Shown one piece after another: positions 1 through 7,226 of a stretch of DNA of 24,517 nucleotides. The notes beneath the pieces were generated by a model that saw only the letters and a program-made list of their open reading frames with translations, was not told the origin of the DNA and made no database searches. Source of the DNA: an uncultured Ruminococcus sp. Its GTDB lineage: Bacteria > Bacillota > Clostridia > Oscillospirales > Acutalibacteraceae. The stretch spans positions 1-24,517 of the forward strand of contig CACXDV010000222.1 of NCBI GenBank assembly GCA_902766585.1, given 5' to 3'. A program made the translations under genes and the position numbers. Every line of letters starts with the position of its first letter. The stretch's first letter is position 1.

Positions 1-2591
1 ATCGTCTGGAACTGCTTGGGAGTTACTGTTACTGTTGCAGTTGCCTTATAGCCGTTGAAGGTAGCTGCTGTGATAGTTGCCGTACCTTCTTTTACTGCTG
101 TTACCTGGCCTGACGCATTAACAGTAGCAACAGAGGTATCGTCTGATGTCCATGTGATAGTCTTGTTAGTTGCATTTGTGGGCTTGACAGTAGCGGAAAG
201 ATTGCCTGTTTCGCCTTCCATAAGCTCAAGAGATGCAGTGTTCATTGTAATGCCTGTAGGCTTTACGATGCTTGTATTCTCTGTAACCGTTACGGTACAG
301 GATGCCTCATAACCATTAATAGTCTTTGCTGTGATCTTTGCTGTACCCATTGATACACCTGTTACTGTACCGCCGGATACTGTTGCAACTGCAGTATTGC
401 TGGATGTCCAAGATACTCTCTTGTTTGTTGCATTTGAAGGAGTAACTGTTGCTTTGAGTGAACCTGTTTCAGCTTCTCTTACTGTAAGAGTAGACTTATC
501 AAGTGTAATGCCTGTGGGCTTTACAACATTAACATTTGCATTGCCGATAAGCTCAGCAGTGCCGCCGTCGGTGATATATGTGCCGTTGGGAACTATTCTG
601 CCGGGACCGTTGAGTACATAAACTCTGATGTTGCCCTTACCTGAGCATGATGCTGTGAGTGTGCCGTTTGATACTGTCTTTGTATCGCCTGTTACAGCGT
701 CAACATATGTACCGTTCGGGATACCTGAGAATGTAGCACCGCCTGAAATACATACAAGTGCGAAGCTGTCGATTCCGTTGCCGGTATAACGTCTCTTAAA
801 TGCAAAGCTGCCGCTGCAGCCGTCTGTTGAATACTGACCTTTTCTCAGTGCAGGAACTGCCTGACGGATACGGTTCAGTCTGATGATATGCTGTGCAAGA
901 GGATACTTAAGTGTCTCTGCAACATTACCGCTTGCATTGAATACTGTGAAGTCGCTTGTTACGATATCGCCTTCGAGATGATCACCGAAGTATGCACGAC
1001 CTGATTCGGAAAGCTTGATAGAGGGACCCTTATCGATCAGCATACCCTTCTGGAATTCGATCTCTGAGCCGTAGTAAATGCAGGGGATTCCACGGAATGT
1101 GAAAATAAGAGAAAGATTTTCAGCCCATGTTTCCTGGCTGCCTGAAAAACGCTGATTTTCAGGAGCGTTATCGGGAGCATAGTCATGTGAATCTACATAT
1201 GTTACATTCCATGTGCAGTCATTGTAATACTGATCTCCGCCAAGTGCCATATTAAATGCACCTGAAGCATCTCTGAAGCACCAGTGCATCGGGAAGTCGA
1301 TTACAGAAAGACCTGAGAACTTGCTGTAATCGGGGGTATGATAGTTATTGCCGTTAAGGAATGCATTATTGCTTGTAGGCTGCTGACTTATGTTGCTCTC
1401 ATTATCCTTTGAGCACTGGATCGAAGACTCATAGTTAGTCTCCCATGCTGAAGGATCATCACTCCAAGCATAATCCTTTGATTCCTTCCATGTGTAGAAC
1501 GGACAGGACATACCCGGGTTGTCACGGTACCATACACCGCCGGTATGACGGCAGCATACTTCACCGAACATGAAGGAATCATAACCATTTCTGTTTGCCA
1601 CAGCCTGAGATGTCTTGGAGGCTGCAATAAGCTGCTGATTGAATACCTTATTAAGTGTAAGACGTGAAATATGACGTACTGTATCAACACGGAATGCGTC
1701 TACACCCATCTTGATGTAATCAGAATAAGCCTCTACAAGATAATTGTAAACAAGAGGATTTTCTGTATTAAGGTCTACACAGTCATTTGCAATCTGAGCT
1801 ATCTGACAGGTATAATTATCCCAGTCGAATGTTCCGTGATGATGATAAACATTATTTACACCATGATTAACACCATCTGTATTCTTCATAGCTGCAATTC
1901 TTGCAGCATACTGCTGCGTAGCATCAAGACTGAAATAGTCACTTTGAAGAACAGTATTGGGAGCAAGCTTCAAGCATTTATATGAGCTGAGATCGCCATC
2001 CTTGTAAAACATAGGACAAAGATTCGTCTCACCAAAGTTGCCTGTGTGGTTATAAACGACGTCCTGAACAAGCTTCATTCCCTTTGCGTGAACAGCATCA
2101 ATAAGATCCTGATACTTGCAGTCTGATGACTCATATCTGGGATCAACCTTTTTAAAGTTGACAGCATGATAACCATGATAGTCATATCCGGAGCAGTTTT
2201 CAACTACAGGAGTGATCCATACTGCTGAAAATCCAAGAGCCTTAATATAATCAAGCTTTTCAATAAGACCCTTGAAATCACCTCTCCAAGCCGGATCATC
2301 AGCCTCATAATTGCTGTGATAGTTACTATCGGGACCAACCTCCCAGCACTGCACATCATTGCTTGTGTCGCCGTTGTAAAATCTTGTGGTCATTACGAAG
2401 TAGATGGATTCATCACGGAAATCAGTTCTTGAATTCGCAAAAATGACTCCTCTTTCCTCATCGCTGAGGGTACCTGACGCCGCGTTTACTGAAAGTACGG
2501 ACGCATTGATGCAGGTCGCTGCCATAAGCGTGGACATTCCGAGTGCGGCTGTCCTCTTAATGGCATTTTTGATTTTTTCGATTCGACTCAT
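1..2591 (-). CDS. Secreted GH13 alpha-amylase with Big_2 Ig-like domains (C-terminus cut by window edge)
   Basis: Likely an extracellular endo-acting starch hydrolase. The N-terminus is a Sec signal peptide: basic start, hydrophobic stretch, and a VNA-A cleavage-like site near residues 36-37. The four GH13 motifs are intact: region I DVVYNH (177-182), region II FRVDTVRH with nucleophile D303, region III FGEV with acid/base E344, and region IV VDSHD with D470. A beta-rich amylase C-terminal domain follows, then two tandem Ig-like group 2 repeats (about residues 688-770 and 772-860), each ending in the typical TVTV strand. The frame stays open to base 1, so any dockerin, carbohydrate-binding module or cell-wall anchor would lie outside. 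I chose the ATG at 2591 because the GAAAGGA Shine-Dalgarno lies about 12 bases upstream; an in-frame ATG at 2603 directly abuts it. Amylase family is certain from the motifs; exact specificity is not. Confidence 0.93.
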   Translation of the reverse strand, partial: MSRIEKIKNAIKRTAALGMSTLMAATCINASVLSVNAASGTLSDEERGVIFANSRTDFRDESIYFVMTTRFYNGDTSNDVQCWEVGPDSNYHSNYEADDPAWRGDFKGLIEKLDYIKALGFSAVWITPVVENCSGYDYHGYHAVNFKKVDPRYESSDCKYQDLIDAVHAKGMKLVQDVVYNHTGNFGETNLCPMFYKDGDLSSYKCLKLAPNTVLQSDYFSLDATQQYAARIAAMKNTDGVNHGVNNVYHHHGTFDWDNYTCQIAQIANDCVDLNTENPLVYNYLVEAYSDYIKMGVDAFRVDTVRHISRLTLNKVFNQQLIAASKTSQAVANRNGYDSFMFGEVCCRHTGGVWYRDNPGMSCPFYTWKESKDYAWSDDPSAWETNYESSIQCSKDNESNISQQPTSNNAFLNGNNYHTPDYSKFSGLSVIDFPMHWCFRDASGAFNMALGGDQYYNDCTWNVTYVDSHDYAPDNAPENQRFSGSQETWAENLSLIFTFRGIPCIYYGSEIEFQKGMLIDKGPSIKLSESGRAYFGDHLEGDIVTSDFTVFNASGNVAETLKYPLAQHIIRLNRIRQAVPALRKGQYSTDGCSGSFAFKRRYTGNGIDSFALVCISGGATFSGIPNGTYVDAVTGDTKTVSNGTLTASCSGKGNIRVYVLNGPGRIVPNGTYITDGGTAELIGNANVNVVKPTGITLDKSTLTVREAETGSLKATVTPSNATNKRVSWTSSNTAVATVSGGTVTGVSMGTAKITAKTINGYEASCTVTVTENTSIVKPTGITMNTASLELMEGETGNLSATVKPTNATNKTITWTSDDTSVATVNASGQVTAVKEGTATITAATFNGYKATATVTVTPKQFQT

Positions 2592-2649
2592 TAAATGAAC
2601 CATTCCTTTCTGTAATAAGTTTTTGTTTTTCCCTTCCGTATTGTTTCAC
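2557..2649 (-). CDS. Possible 30-codon upstream ORF in the amylase leader
   Basis: A GTG codon at 2649 sits six bases after a perfect GGAGG (2656-2660), a better ribosome site than that of the amylase itself. The frame reads 30 codons to a TAA at 2557 and overlaps the amylase start at 2591 in a different frame. The peptide would be hydrophilic and rich in Lys, Asn and Gln, with no recognisable domain. If translated, it could couple or throttle amylase synthesis. It may equally be chance; only the ribosome site and frame support it. Confidence 0.22.
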   Translation of the reverse strand: MKQYGREKQKLITERNGSFNESNRKNQKCH

Positions 2650-3058
2650 TCAACACCTCCGATCCGTATAATACAGCCAAGTCCAAAAATATCCGAACTT
2701 CCTTACTCTAATTTTATATCAAAATATTTTTTTTGTAAAGCGGATTTTTTGTTCAAAGTTTCGTAACATTTTATATAACTGTAATTTTATTTAGTTAAAA
2801 TAAACATTAAACCATATGCTCTATTGTTTATATTAACTGTCAAATATTGACGGAATATTCATAATGCACAATTCATTTACAAAATAATTGTCATAATTCA
2901 CAATTATATAATTTGAACAAAATCGTTATTTTGCTATCTATTTTTCAGTAGAAATAATCATTTATATGCATAATTACCCGCTGTATTTTTTGTTAAATAT
3001 ATACATAAAAAATTCCTTGTCAATCGGCTGTTTTTGCAGTATATTAAACAAAAAATAT
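2604..3058. other. AT-rich intergenic region without a gene
   Basis: No credible coding region is present. It holds the amylase promoter and leader at its left end and borders the DUF4317 terminator at its right end. It also contains an imperfect 15-base direct repeat (2859-2873 and 2891-2905, one mismatch, starts 32 bases apart), whose second copy overlaps an inverted repeat AATTGT-N8-ACAATT (2886-2905). These could be operator-like sites but are simple AT-rich words, so I assign no function. Confidence 0.5.
2711..2739 (-). promoter_or_regulatory. Probable sigma-A promoter of the amylase gene
   Basis: On the minus strand TTTACA (2734-2739), a 17-base spacer and TAAAAT (2711-2716) form a near-consensus promoter. 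An alternative TATAAA hexamer overlaps with a 15-base spacer. The transcript would start near 2704, leaving a leader of about 110 bases before the amylase start. I found no clear catabolite-control (cre) or LacI-type operator. Confidence 0.5.
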
Positions 3059-3088
3059 CGCTGTCCCTTAACAAAAGGACAGCGAAAT
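3052..3088 (-). terminator. Rho-independent terminator of the DUF4317 gene
   Basis: A perfect 8-bp stem, CGCTGTCC (3059-3066) with GGACAGCG (3077-3084), encloses a 10-base loop. On the minus strand it is followed by a T-rich run (ATATTTTTT). It lies directly after the DUF4317 stop codon at 3091. Confidence 0.85.
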
Positions 3089-3090
3089 TA

Positions 3091-4305
3091 TCAATTATTT
3101 TCTTCTGAGGACTTGGTTGTTGCCGCCGTATCCTCTATTTCCTTACTGAGCCTTGACATAATTGACGGCTCCTCCCCGTCAAAATGAATAGAAATGCCGT
3201 TAAGCTGAACGCCTTCATCAGCGCGTACCATGACATACTTTGTTCCGTCAAGAACCTTTGTCTCAACCATAAAGCTGTACTGCGGATCAACCTTAAGTGA
3301 AAGATATGAATTCTTGATTTCAAACTGCTTGGGATTGACTATATTCTGAGGAGATATCTCCGCTGATTCACCGAATCCGCTTTCAAACCTTTCGTCAAAG
3401 CCTTCCATTTCCTTTTCATCAGCTCCGCAGGTGCGAAGCACTCTCTTAACATCATTCTTATCAAGAAGAAGAGGTTCGGGATCCTTGCTCTCCTTATGCT
3501 CGGTCATCATATCGGAGATCATATTCTGAACGGACTGCACAAATTCAAGGCTCCTTCCTTCTCCGGCGGGTTCGGCAACAAGATTGCAGAAGGTCTCCTT
3601 CTGTTCCTCGGCAGGCATCTGTGCAGTTGCGCCGAACAGTGTTTCAAGTACCTCGGGATAGTTCTCCTTTGTACTGCCTGTATAGAACACAGCGTTGTAT
3701 ATATTCGTTCTTCTGTCCTCAAAGGACGGGAACATAAAGCCTATCTTCGGCTGGCATACTGAGCTTTCTGCGCCGATATTCTTGAAGGTATTGTCTGCAA
3801 GTGAGAAGCCCAAAGCCGATTTTGTTATCTTTACGGGACATACACTGCATACAAAATATCTGAACATCTCTGTCGAATCCTCAATATCCTCGTCATTCTT
3901 TGAAAATGAAGGTACATCATAAGGATCATATGCAAGAAGTATAAGATAGCTGTCCTCAATAGTGAAGGACGAAATTATCTTCTCATAAAATACCGTAAGC
4001 AGTTCCTCATTCTCAAGTCCGCTTTCTCTCAGATCCATGAGAAGCTTATGCTCCTCTCCGCTTTCGACCTGCTCATTTGAAAACTCTATGCTTTGCAGGT
4101 TTCTGCCGTATGCGCCTGTAACTGCCTTTTTGAGAAGCTTCATCAGCCATTCCTTCTGCTCATCTGCTAAAACTCCTACCGGAATTTTAAAACGGCTCAG
4201 TATTTCCTTTGAAGAGCTTACAAAACAGCCTGTAACCGATGTTATATTGTTTCTGTCCGGTCTGAAACGCTTTTTTATCTCAGAAAATTCTTTATCTGTC
4301 ATCAT
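3091..4305 (-). CDS. DUF4317 family protein
   Basis: A 404-residue cytoplasmic protein of the clostridial DUF4317 family, recognised from its N-terminal signature (EIKKRFRPDRNNIT, then GCFVSSS and a conserved EIL segment) and its length. It has no signal peptide, membrane segment or familiar catalytic motif. The role is unknown, and the family is widespread in Lachnospiraceae and Ruminococcaceae. I start at the ATG at 4305 because GGGAG lies seven bases upstream. The longest frame would start at 4377, but a good promoter (4349-4377) overlaps that region, so its first codons would not be transcribed. It is a single-gene transcript, divergent from the HD-domain gene and closed by its own terminator. 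Confidence 0.85.
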   Translation of the reverse strand: MMTDKEFSEIKKRFRPDRNNITSVTGCFVSSSKEILSRFKIPVGVLADEQKEWLMKLLKKAVTGAYGRNLQSIEFSNEQVESGEEHKLLMDLRESGLENEELLTVFYEKIISSFTIEDSYLILLAYDPYDVPSFSKNDEDIEDSTEMFRYFVCSVCPVKITKSALGFSLADNTFKNIGAESSVCQPKIGFMFPSFEDRRTNIYNAVFYTGSTKENYPEVLETLFGATAQMPAEEQKETFCNLVAEPAGEGRSLEFVQSVQNMISDMMTEHKESKDPEPLLLDKNDVKRVLRTCGADEKEMEGFDERFESGFGESAEISPQNIVNPKQFEIKNSYLSLKVDPQYSFMVETKVLDGTKYVMVRADEGVQLNGISIHFDGEEPSIMSRLSKEIEDTAATTKSSEENN

Positions 4306-4348
4306 AATTTTTCTCCCTTTTCTTAGCTTAATTTTTTCAGGCTTATTC

Positions 4349-4377
4349 ATTATATCAGAATTCTTTAGCAAATACAA
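4349..4377 (-). promoter_or_regulatory. Promoter of the DUF4317 gene
   Basis: On the minus strand TTGTAT (4372-4377), a 17-base spacer and a perfect TATAAT (4349-4354) give a good sigma-A promoter. It supports the downstream start at 4305. Confidence 0.65.
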
Positions 4378-4430
4378 TAAAAATTTTATTTTTTGAACAC
4401 AGAATATTGTATCGAAAAAATGACTTTTTG

Positions 4431-4459
4431 TTGTATTTTTGTCAATATTATGGTATTAT
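4431..4459 (+). promoter_or_regulatory. Possible promoter of the HD-domain/CmpB-like gene pair
   Basis: TTGTAT (4431-4436), a 17-base spacer and TATTAT (4454-4459) lie about 30 bases before the TTG start at 4490. The -35 matches only four of six consensus bases. It diverges from the DUF4317 promoter, and the two -35 boxes are about 53 bases apart. Confidence 0.4.
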
Positions 4460-4489
4460 AAAAAGAGTATTGCCGGGGAGGGAGTTTCT

Positions 4490-4984
4490 TTGAAGCTGAA
4501 ATATAAGAATATTATAGAAAAGCATGGTCTGGATATCCTGTCCTCTAAGGGCATGGAAATAGAAAAAAAGTGTACTCAGCACGGTTCCTTTTCTGTATAT
4601 GACCATTCTCTCTATGTGACATCAATGTGTATCGGACTTGCTAAAAAGCTTCACCTTAAAGTCAATGAAAAGGCTCTTGTAAGAGGAGCTCTTCTGCATG
4701 ATTACTTTTTGTATGACTGGCATGAGCCGAAAAAGGAAAACCGCATACATGGCTTTACTCATCCGGGTAAGGCTCTTAAAAACGCCGAAAAGGATTTTAA
4801 GCTCGGCAGAATAGAAAGGGATATGATACGAAAGCATATGTTCCCCCTCACCCCGAAACCGCCCCGTTATAAAGAAAGCATTATTCTTTGCCTTGCTGAT
4901 AAGATATGCGCGACATACGAAACTGCGGGAGGCTTCAAAAAAAGAATTGTGAAAAAAATCAGGAGAGTTGATAGAAATGTCTGA
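4490..4984 (+). CDS. HD-domain phosphohydrolase family protein
   Basis: A 164-residue cytoplasmic protein with the metal-dependent HD hydrolase arrangement: H39 in the first helix, the H70-D71 doublet, histidines at 91 and 116, and D137. The HMFPLTP motif is typical of a small clostridial HD subfamily annotated as HD-domain proteins or hydrolases. The substrate is unknown; the fold commonly acts on nucleotides or phosphoesters. I choose the TTG at 4490 because a strong GGGAGGGAG site lies just upstream, while an ATG-type start further upstream would fall within the promoter. Its stop overlaps the next gene's start by eight bases, so the two are probably translationally coupled. Confidence 0.82.
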   Translation: MKLKYKNIIEKHGLDILSSKGMEIEKKCTQHGSFSVYDHSLYVTSMCIGLAKKLHLKVNEKALVRGALLHDYFLYDWHEPKKENRIHGFTHPGKALKNAEKDFKLGRIERDMIRKHMFPLTPKPPRYKESIILCLADKICATYETAGGFKKRIVKKIRRVDRNV

Positions 4985-5774
4985 ACAATCACTGGTCGCC
5001 GAAAAGTTCTTTTTCTGGCTTGTGATATACAGCATGATAGGCTGGTGCTATGAATGTGTTCTCGAAAGCTACCGTCAAAAAAAGATCATTAACCGGGGCT
5101 TTCTTAACGGTCCGTACTGTCCCATTTACGGATTCGGTTCACTGCTCGATGTTATTGTGCTTGGATGGATAAAAAATCCCATTGTCCTTTTTGTAACAAG
5201 TGCTGTTCTTACCACGATTTTGGAGTATATTACATCCGTTATAATGGAAAAATTGTTCCATGTCAGATGGTGGGACTATAACGAATTCAAATTTGTATTA
5301 AAGGGTAAGGTCATTGATGTAGGAAAATTCAATATAAACGGAAGAGTTTGTCTTGTAGGCGCTCTTGCCTTCGGAACGCTTTCTATTATTCTTGTTTTTT
5401 TTCTGCATCCTCTTATTGTACTTTTTACCGATAAAATTCCATATCCGCTGTTTCACTATATATGCGCCGGTCTTTTGTTGCTGATATTCACTGACACTAT
5501 TGTCACGGTACTTGCTTTCTCAAGCTTTAATGATAAGCTCAAAGCTCTGTCTGCAAATATAAGCCAGATAAAAAGCGATTTCAAGGATAATTTAGATAAC
5601 CGCGTACAAAATTCAGCAACATACGAAAAAATCAACGGAGCTTACGATAAATTCGTTAAAAATCTTAACTCACAGCAGATCAGACTCATTAAAGCATTCT
5701 CTCAGCTCCGTTCCATTGATTATTCCAAGCTTTCTATTGACGTTAAAAACTTTATTCTGCGAAAGAAAAAATAA
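4977..5774 (+). CDS. CmpB-like putative ABC transporter permease (multi-pass membrane protein)
   Basis: A 265-residue integral membrane protein matching the CmpB-type putative permease family (PF06541-like). Family landmarks are GWCYE near the N-terminus, NRGFLNGPYCPIYG in the first loop, LEY..S..ME followed by WWDY, and FNINGR before the later helices. About five hydrophobic segments precede a charged C-terminal region of about 75 residues with coiled-coil character (roughly 190-265). No partner ATPase is nearby, so a transport role is only a family label. The start is taken as the ATG at 4977, eleven bases after AGGAG; an in-frame TTG at 4968 is too close to that site. It overlaps the HD gene by eight bases. 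Confidence 0.8.
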   Translation: MSEQSLVAEKFFFWLVIYSMIGWCYECVLESYRQKKIINRGFLNGPYCPIYGFGSLLDVIVLGWIKNPIVLFVTSAVLTTILEYITSVIMEKLFHVRWWDYNEFKFVLKGKVIDVGKFNINGRVCLVGALAFGTLSIILVFFLHPLIVLFTDKIPYPLFHYICAGLLLLIFTDTIVTVLAFSSFNDKLKALSANISQIKSDFKDNLDNRVQNSATYEKINGAYDKFVKNLNSQQIRLIKAFSQLRSIDYSKLSIDVKNFILRKKK

Positions 5775-5778
5775 TTTG

Positions 5779-5810
5779 CTCCGCCCGTTTGGGCGGGGTT
5801 TTTATTTTGC
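5779..5810. terminator. Bidirectional terminator between the CmpB-like gene and sigK
   Basis: CTCCGCCC (5779-5786) pairs with GGGCGGGG (5791-5798), with one G-T wobble and a GTTT loop. On the plus strand TTTTTATTTT follows. On the minus strand the downstream sequence is also T-rich (AAATTATTTTTT), so it can serve the convergent sigK too. The sigK stop codon (5802-5804) lies within its T tract. Confidence 0.88.
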
Positions 5811-6491
5811 TTCATAACATTCCTTCAAAAGCTGTAAGGCTCTCTTTTCTATCCTCGAAACATATGATCTTGATATCTTAAGCAGAACAGCTACCTCCCT
5901 CTGAGTAAGCGGTTCCCTTCCGTCAAGTCCGTATCTCAGTCTTATGATGAGCTGTTCTCTCGGCGAAAGTACGGATTTGATATGATCTGCAAGCTTTTCG
6001 GTCTTTAGCTTTATATCAAGGTCATCTATTATTGTATCATCAACAGCCATTATATCTGATAATGTTAATGCGTTCCCGTCACTGTCGGAGTCTATTTCCT
6101 CATTTATAGAAATGTCTCTTGAGGTCTTTTTTATGCTCCTGAAATACATCAGTATCTCATTATCTATGCATCTTGAAGCATAGCTTGACAATCGGATACT
6201 CTTATCAGGCCGGAATGTATTAATTGCCTTGATAAGTCCTATGGTCCCGATTGATACAAGATCGTCCGGATCTGCTCCGGCAGCATAATACTTCTTAACA
6301 ATATGTGCAACAAGCCTGAGATTATGCTCTATAAGCATATCCCCAGCTTTTCGGTCTCCCTGCAAATACTTTTCTATACATTCCCTTTCCTCTTCATCGG
6401 ATAATGGCTTGGGAAATTGTCCCACGCCTGTGACATGAAGTATGAAGAGAAAGCTTATCCTGCTTATCAGATCGGAAAAAATATTAAGCAT
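5802..6491 (-). CDS. sigK: Sporulation sigma factor SigK (pro-sigma-K form)
   Basis: A 229-residue sigma-70 family factor. The order is a hydrophobic N-terminal leader of about 22 residues, then FPKPLS, region 2 with MLIEHNLRLVAHIVKK, DLVSIGTIGLIKAI and ASRCIDNEILMYFR, and region 4 ending in SRSYVSRIEKRAL. All closely resemble B. subtilis sigma-K. In sporulating Bacilli it directs late mother-cell transcription (coat, cortex, lysis) after the SpoIVFB protease removes the pro-sequence. The frame is continuous, with no skin-like insertion. I chose the ATG at 6491 because AGAGGTG lies six bases upstream and the hydrophobic leader then aligns with the known pro-sequence. Neighbours include an SASP gene about 460 bases away. 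I found no convincing sigma-E-type promoter. Confidence 0.9.
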   Translation of the reverse strand: MLNIFSDLISRISFLFILHVTGVGQFPKPLSDEEERECIEKYLQGDRKAGDMLIEHNLRLVAHIVKKYYAAGADPDDLVSIGTIGLIKAINTFRPDKSIRLSSYASRCIDNEILMYFRSIKKTSRDISINEEIDSDSDGNALTLSDIMAVDDTIIDDLDIKLKTEKLADHIKSVLSPREQLIIRLRYGLDGREPLTQREVAVLLKISRSYVSRIEKRALQLLKECYEAK

Positions 6492-6566
6492 ATCATTCAC
6501 CTCTAAAACATTTTTATGTCGTTTTAAAAGAAAAATGAATAGTTTTAATTTTTTTATAAAAAAAGC

Positions 6567-6595
6567 TTGACATTTTACATTCAATGATGTATAAT
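6567..6595 (+). promoter_or_regulatory. Consensus sigma-A promoter of tRNA-Gly
   Basis: A perfect TTGACA (6567-6572), a 17-base spacer and a perfect TATAAT (6590-6595) lie 30 bases before the mature tRNA 5' end. A full-consensus promoter suits a highly expressed stable RNA. Confidence 0.9.
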
Positions 6596-6625
6596 CATAA
6601 CTGTTGTTGAGAGAAAACAAAATAT

Positions 6626-6701
6626 GCGGATGTAGCTCATCTGGTAGAGCGCAACCTTGCCAAGGTTGAGGTAGCGGGTTCGAGCCCCGTCATCCGCTCC
6701 A
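6626..6701 (+). tRNA. tRNA-Gly (anticodon GCC)
   Basis: A complete 76-base cloverleaf. The acceptor arms GCGGATG and CATCCGC pair over seven bases, the D arm is GCTC/GAGC, the anticodon stem CAACC/GGTTG carries the loop TTGCCAA with anticodon GCC, and the T arm contains TTCGAGC. The discriminator is T, and CCA is encoded in the DNA, so the cca gene in this window is not needed for its first synthesis. It has its own promoter and terminator and is monocistronic. Confidence 0.97.
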
Positions 6702-6722
6702 ACGGTGTACTGTCGTGTTCAG

Positions 6723-6757
6723 ATTCGCGTTCTGCTTTTGTAGGACGCGAATTTTTT
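6723..6757 (+). terminator. Terminator of tRNA-Gly
   Basis: ATTCGCGTTCT (6723-6733) pairs with AGGACGCGAAT (6742-6752) with one wobble, and a run of T residues follows (6752-6757). It begins about 20 bases after the tRNA. Confidence 0.88.
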
Positions 6758-6946
6758 GTCATTTTTATCGTTTTGTCTAACGAAAACTATTTCATTATCA
6801 AATATTTACCAGCATTTTTTGTAATATATAATACAATTATGCAAATAATAATAACACAGACTTGAAAGAAGACGAGTATAATTCAGAAGAATGTAGTTCT
6901 GTCTTTATATACTCTCTGATTTATCTGTAAATATTTATAAAGGAGA
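6758..6946. other. Gene-free stretch between the tRNA terminator and the SASP gene
   Basis: AT-rich with no credible coding region. A TTTACC, 16-base spacer and TATAAT combination is visible near 6803-6830. The expected sigma-G promoter of the SASP gene should lie here, but I could not pick one with confidence. Confidence 0.4.
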
Positions 6947-6952
6947 ATGATT

Positions 6953-7147
6953 ATGTCTAATAATTCTAATTCTATCAATGTACCTGAAGCAAGAGAGGCT
7001 ATGGAAAGATTCAAGATGGAGTGTGCCGATGAAGTAGGCGTAAACCTTAAGAATGGTTATAACGGCGATCTCACATCACGTCAGGCGGGTTCAGTTGGCG
7101 GACAGATGGTTAAAAAGATGATCGAGGCTTACGAAAGAAGTATGTAA
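6953..7147 (+). CDS. Alpha/beta-type small acid-soluble spore protein (SASP)
   Basis: A 64-residue DNA-binding protein that coats and protects spore DNA and is degraded at germination by the GPR protease. Both family blocks are present: EAREAMERFKMECADEVGV (N-terminal helix plus protease site) and GDLTSRQAGSVGGQMVKKM (C-terminal DNA-binding helix). The start at 6953 is seven bases after AGGAG; an in-frame ATG at 6947 is only one base from it. At the position where GPR usually cuts between Glu and Ile or Phe, this protein has Glu-Cys, which is unusual. Forespore sigma-G normally drives such genes, but I could not identify a confident sigma-G promoter upstream. Confidence 0.95.
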   Translation: MSNNSNSINVPEAREAMERFKMECADEVGVNLKNGYNGDLTSRQAGSVGGQMVKKMIEAYERSM

Positions 7148-7181
7148 TTCTTCTATCTGAATTATCTTTGAAATAATAGAA

Positions 7182-7226
7182 GCTCCCGTATGCGAAAAGC
7201 TATTCGTATACGGGAGCAAATTTTAT
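7182..7226. terminator. Bidirectional terminator between SASP and Enzyme I genes
   Basis: A 15-bp stem built on GCTCCCGTAT (7182-7191) and ATACGGGAGC (7208-7217), extended inward through one G-T wobble to a six-base loop. On the plus strand AAATTTTATT follows. On the minus strand a moderately T-rich sequence follows. It lies between convergent genes and probably serves both. Confidence 0.82.

Noticed and set aside
4306..4377. Longer N-terminus for the DUF4317 protein starting at 4377
   Set aside because: The region contains a TTGTAT-17-TATAAT promoter for the same gene, and the family signature begins at the ATG with GGGAG in front.
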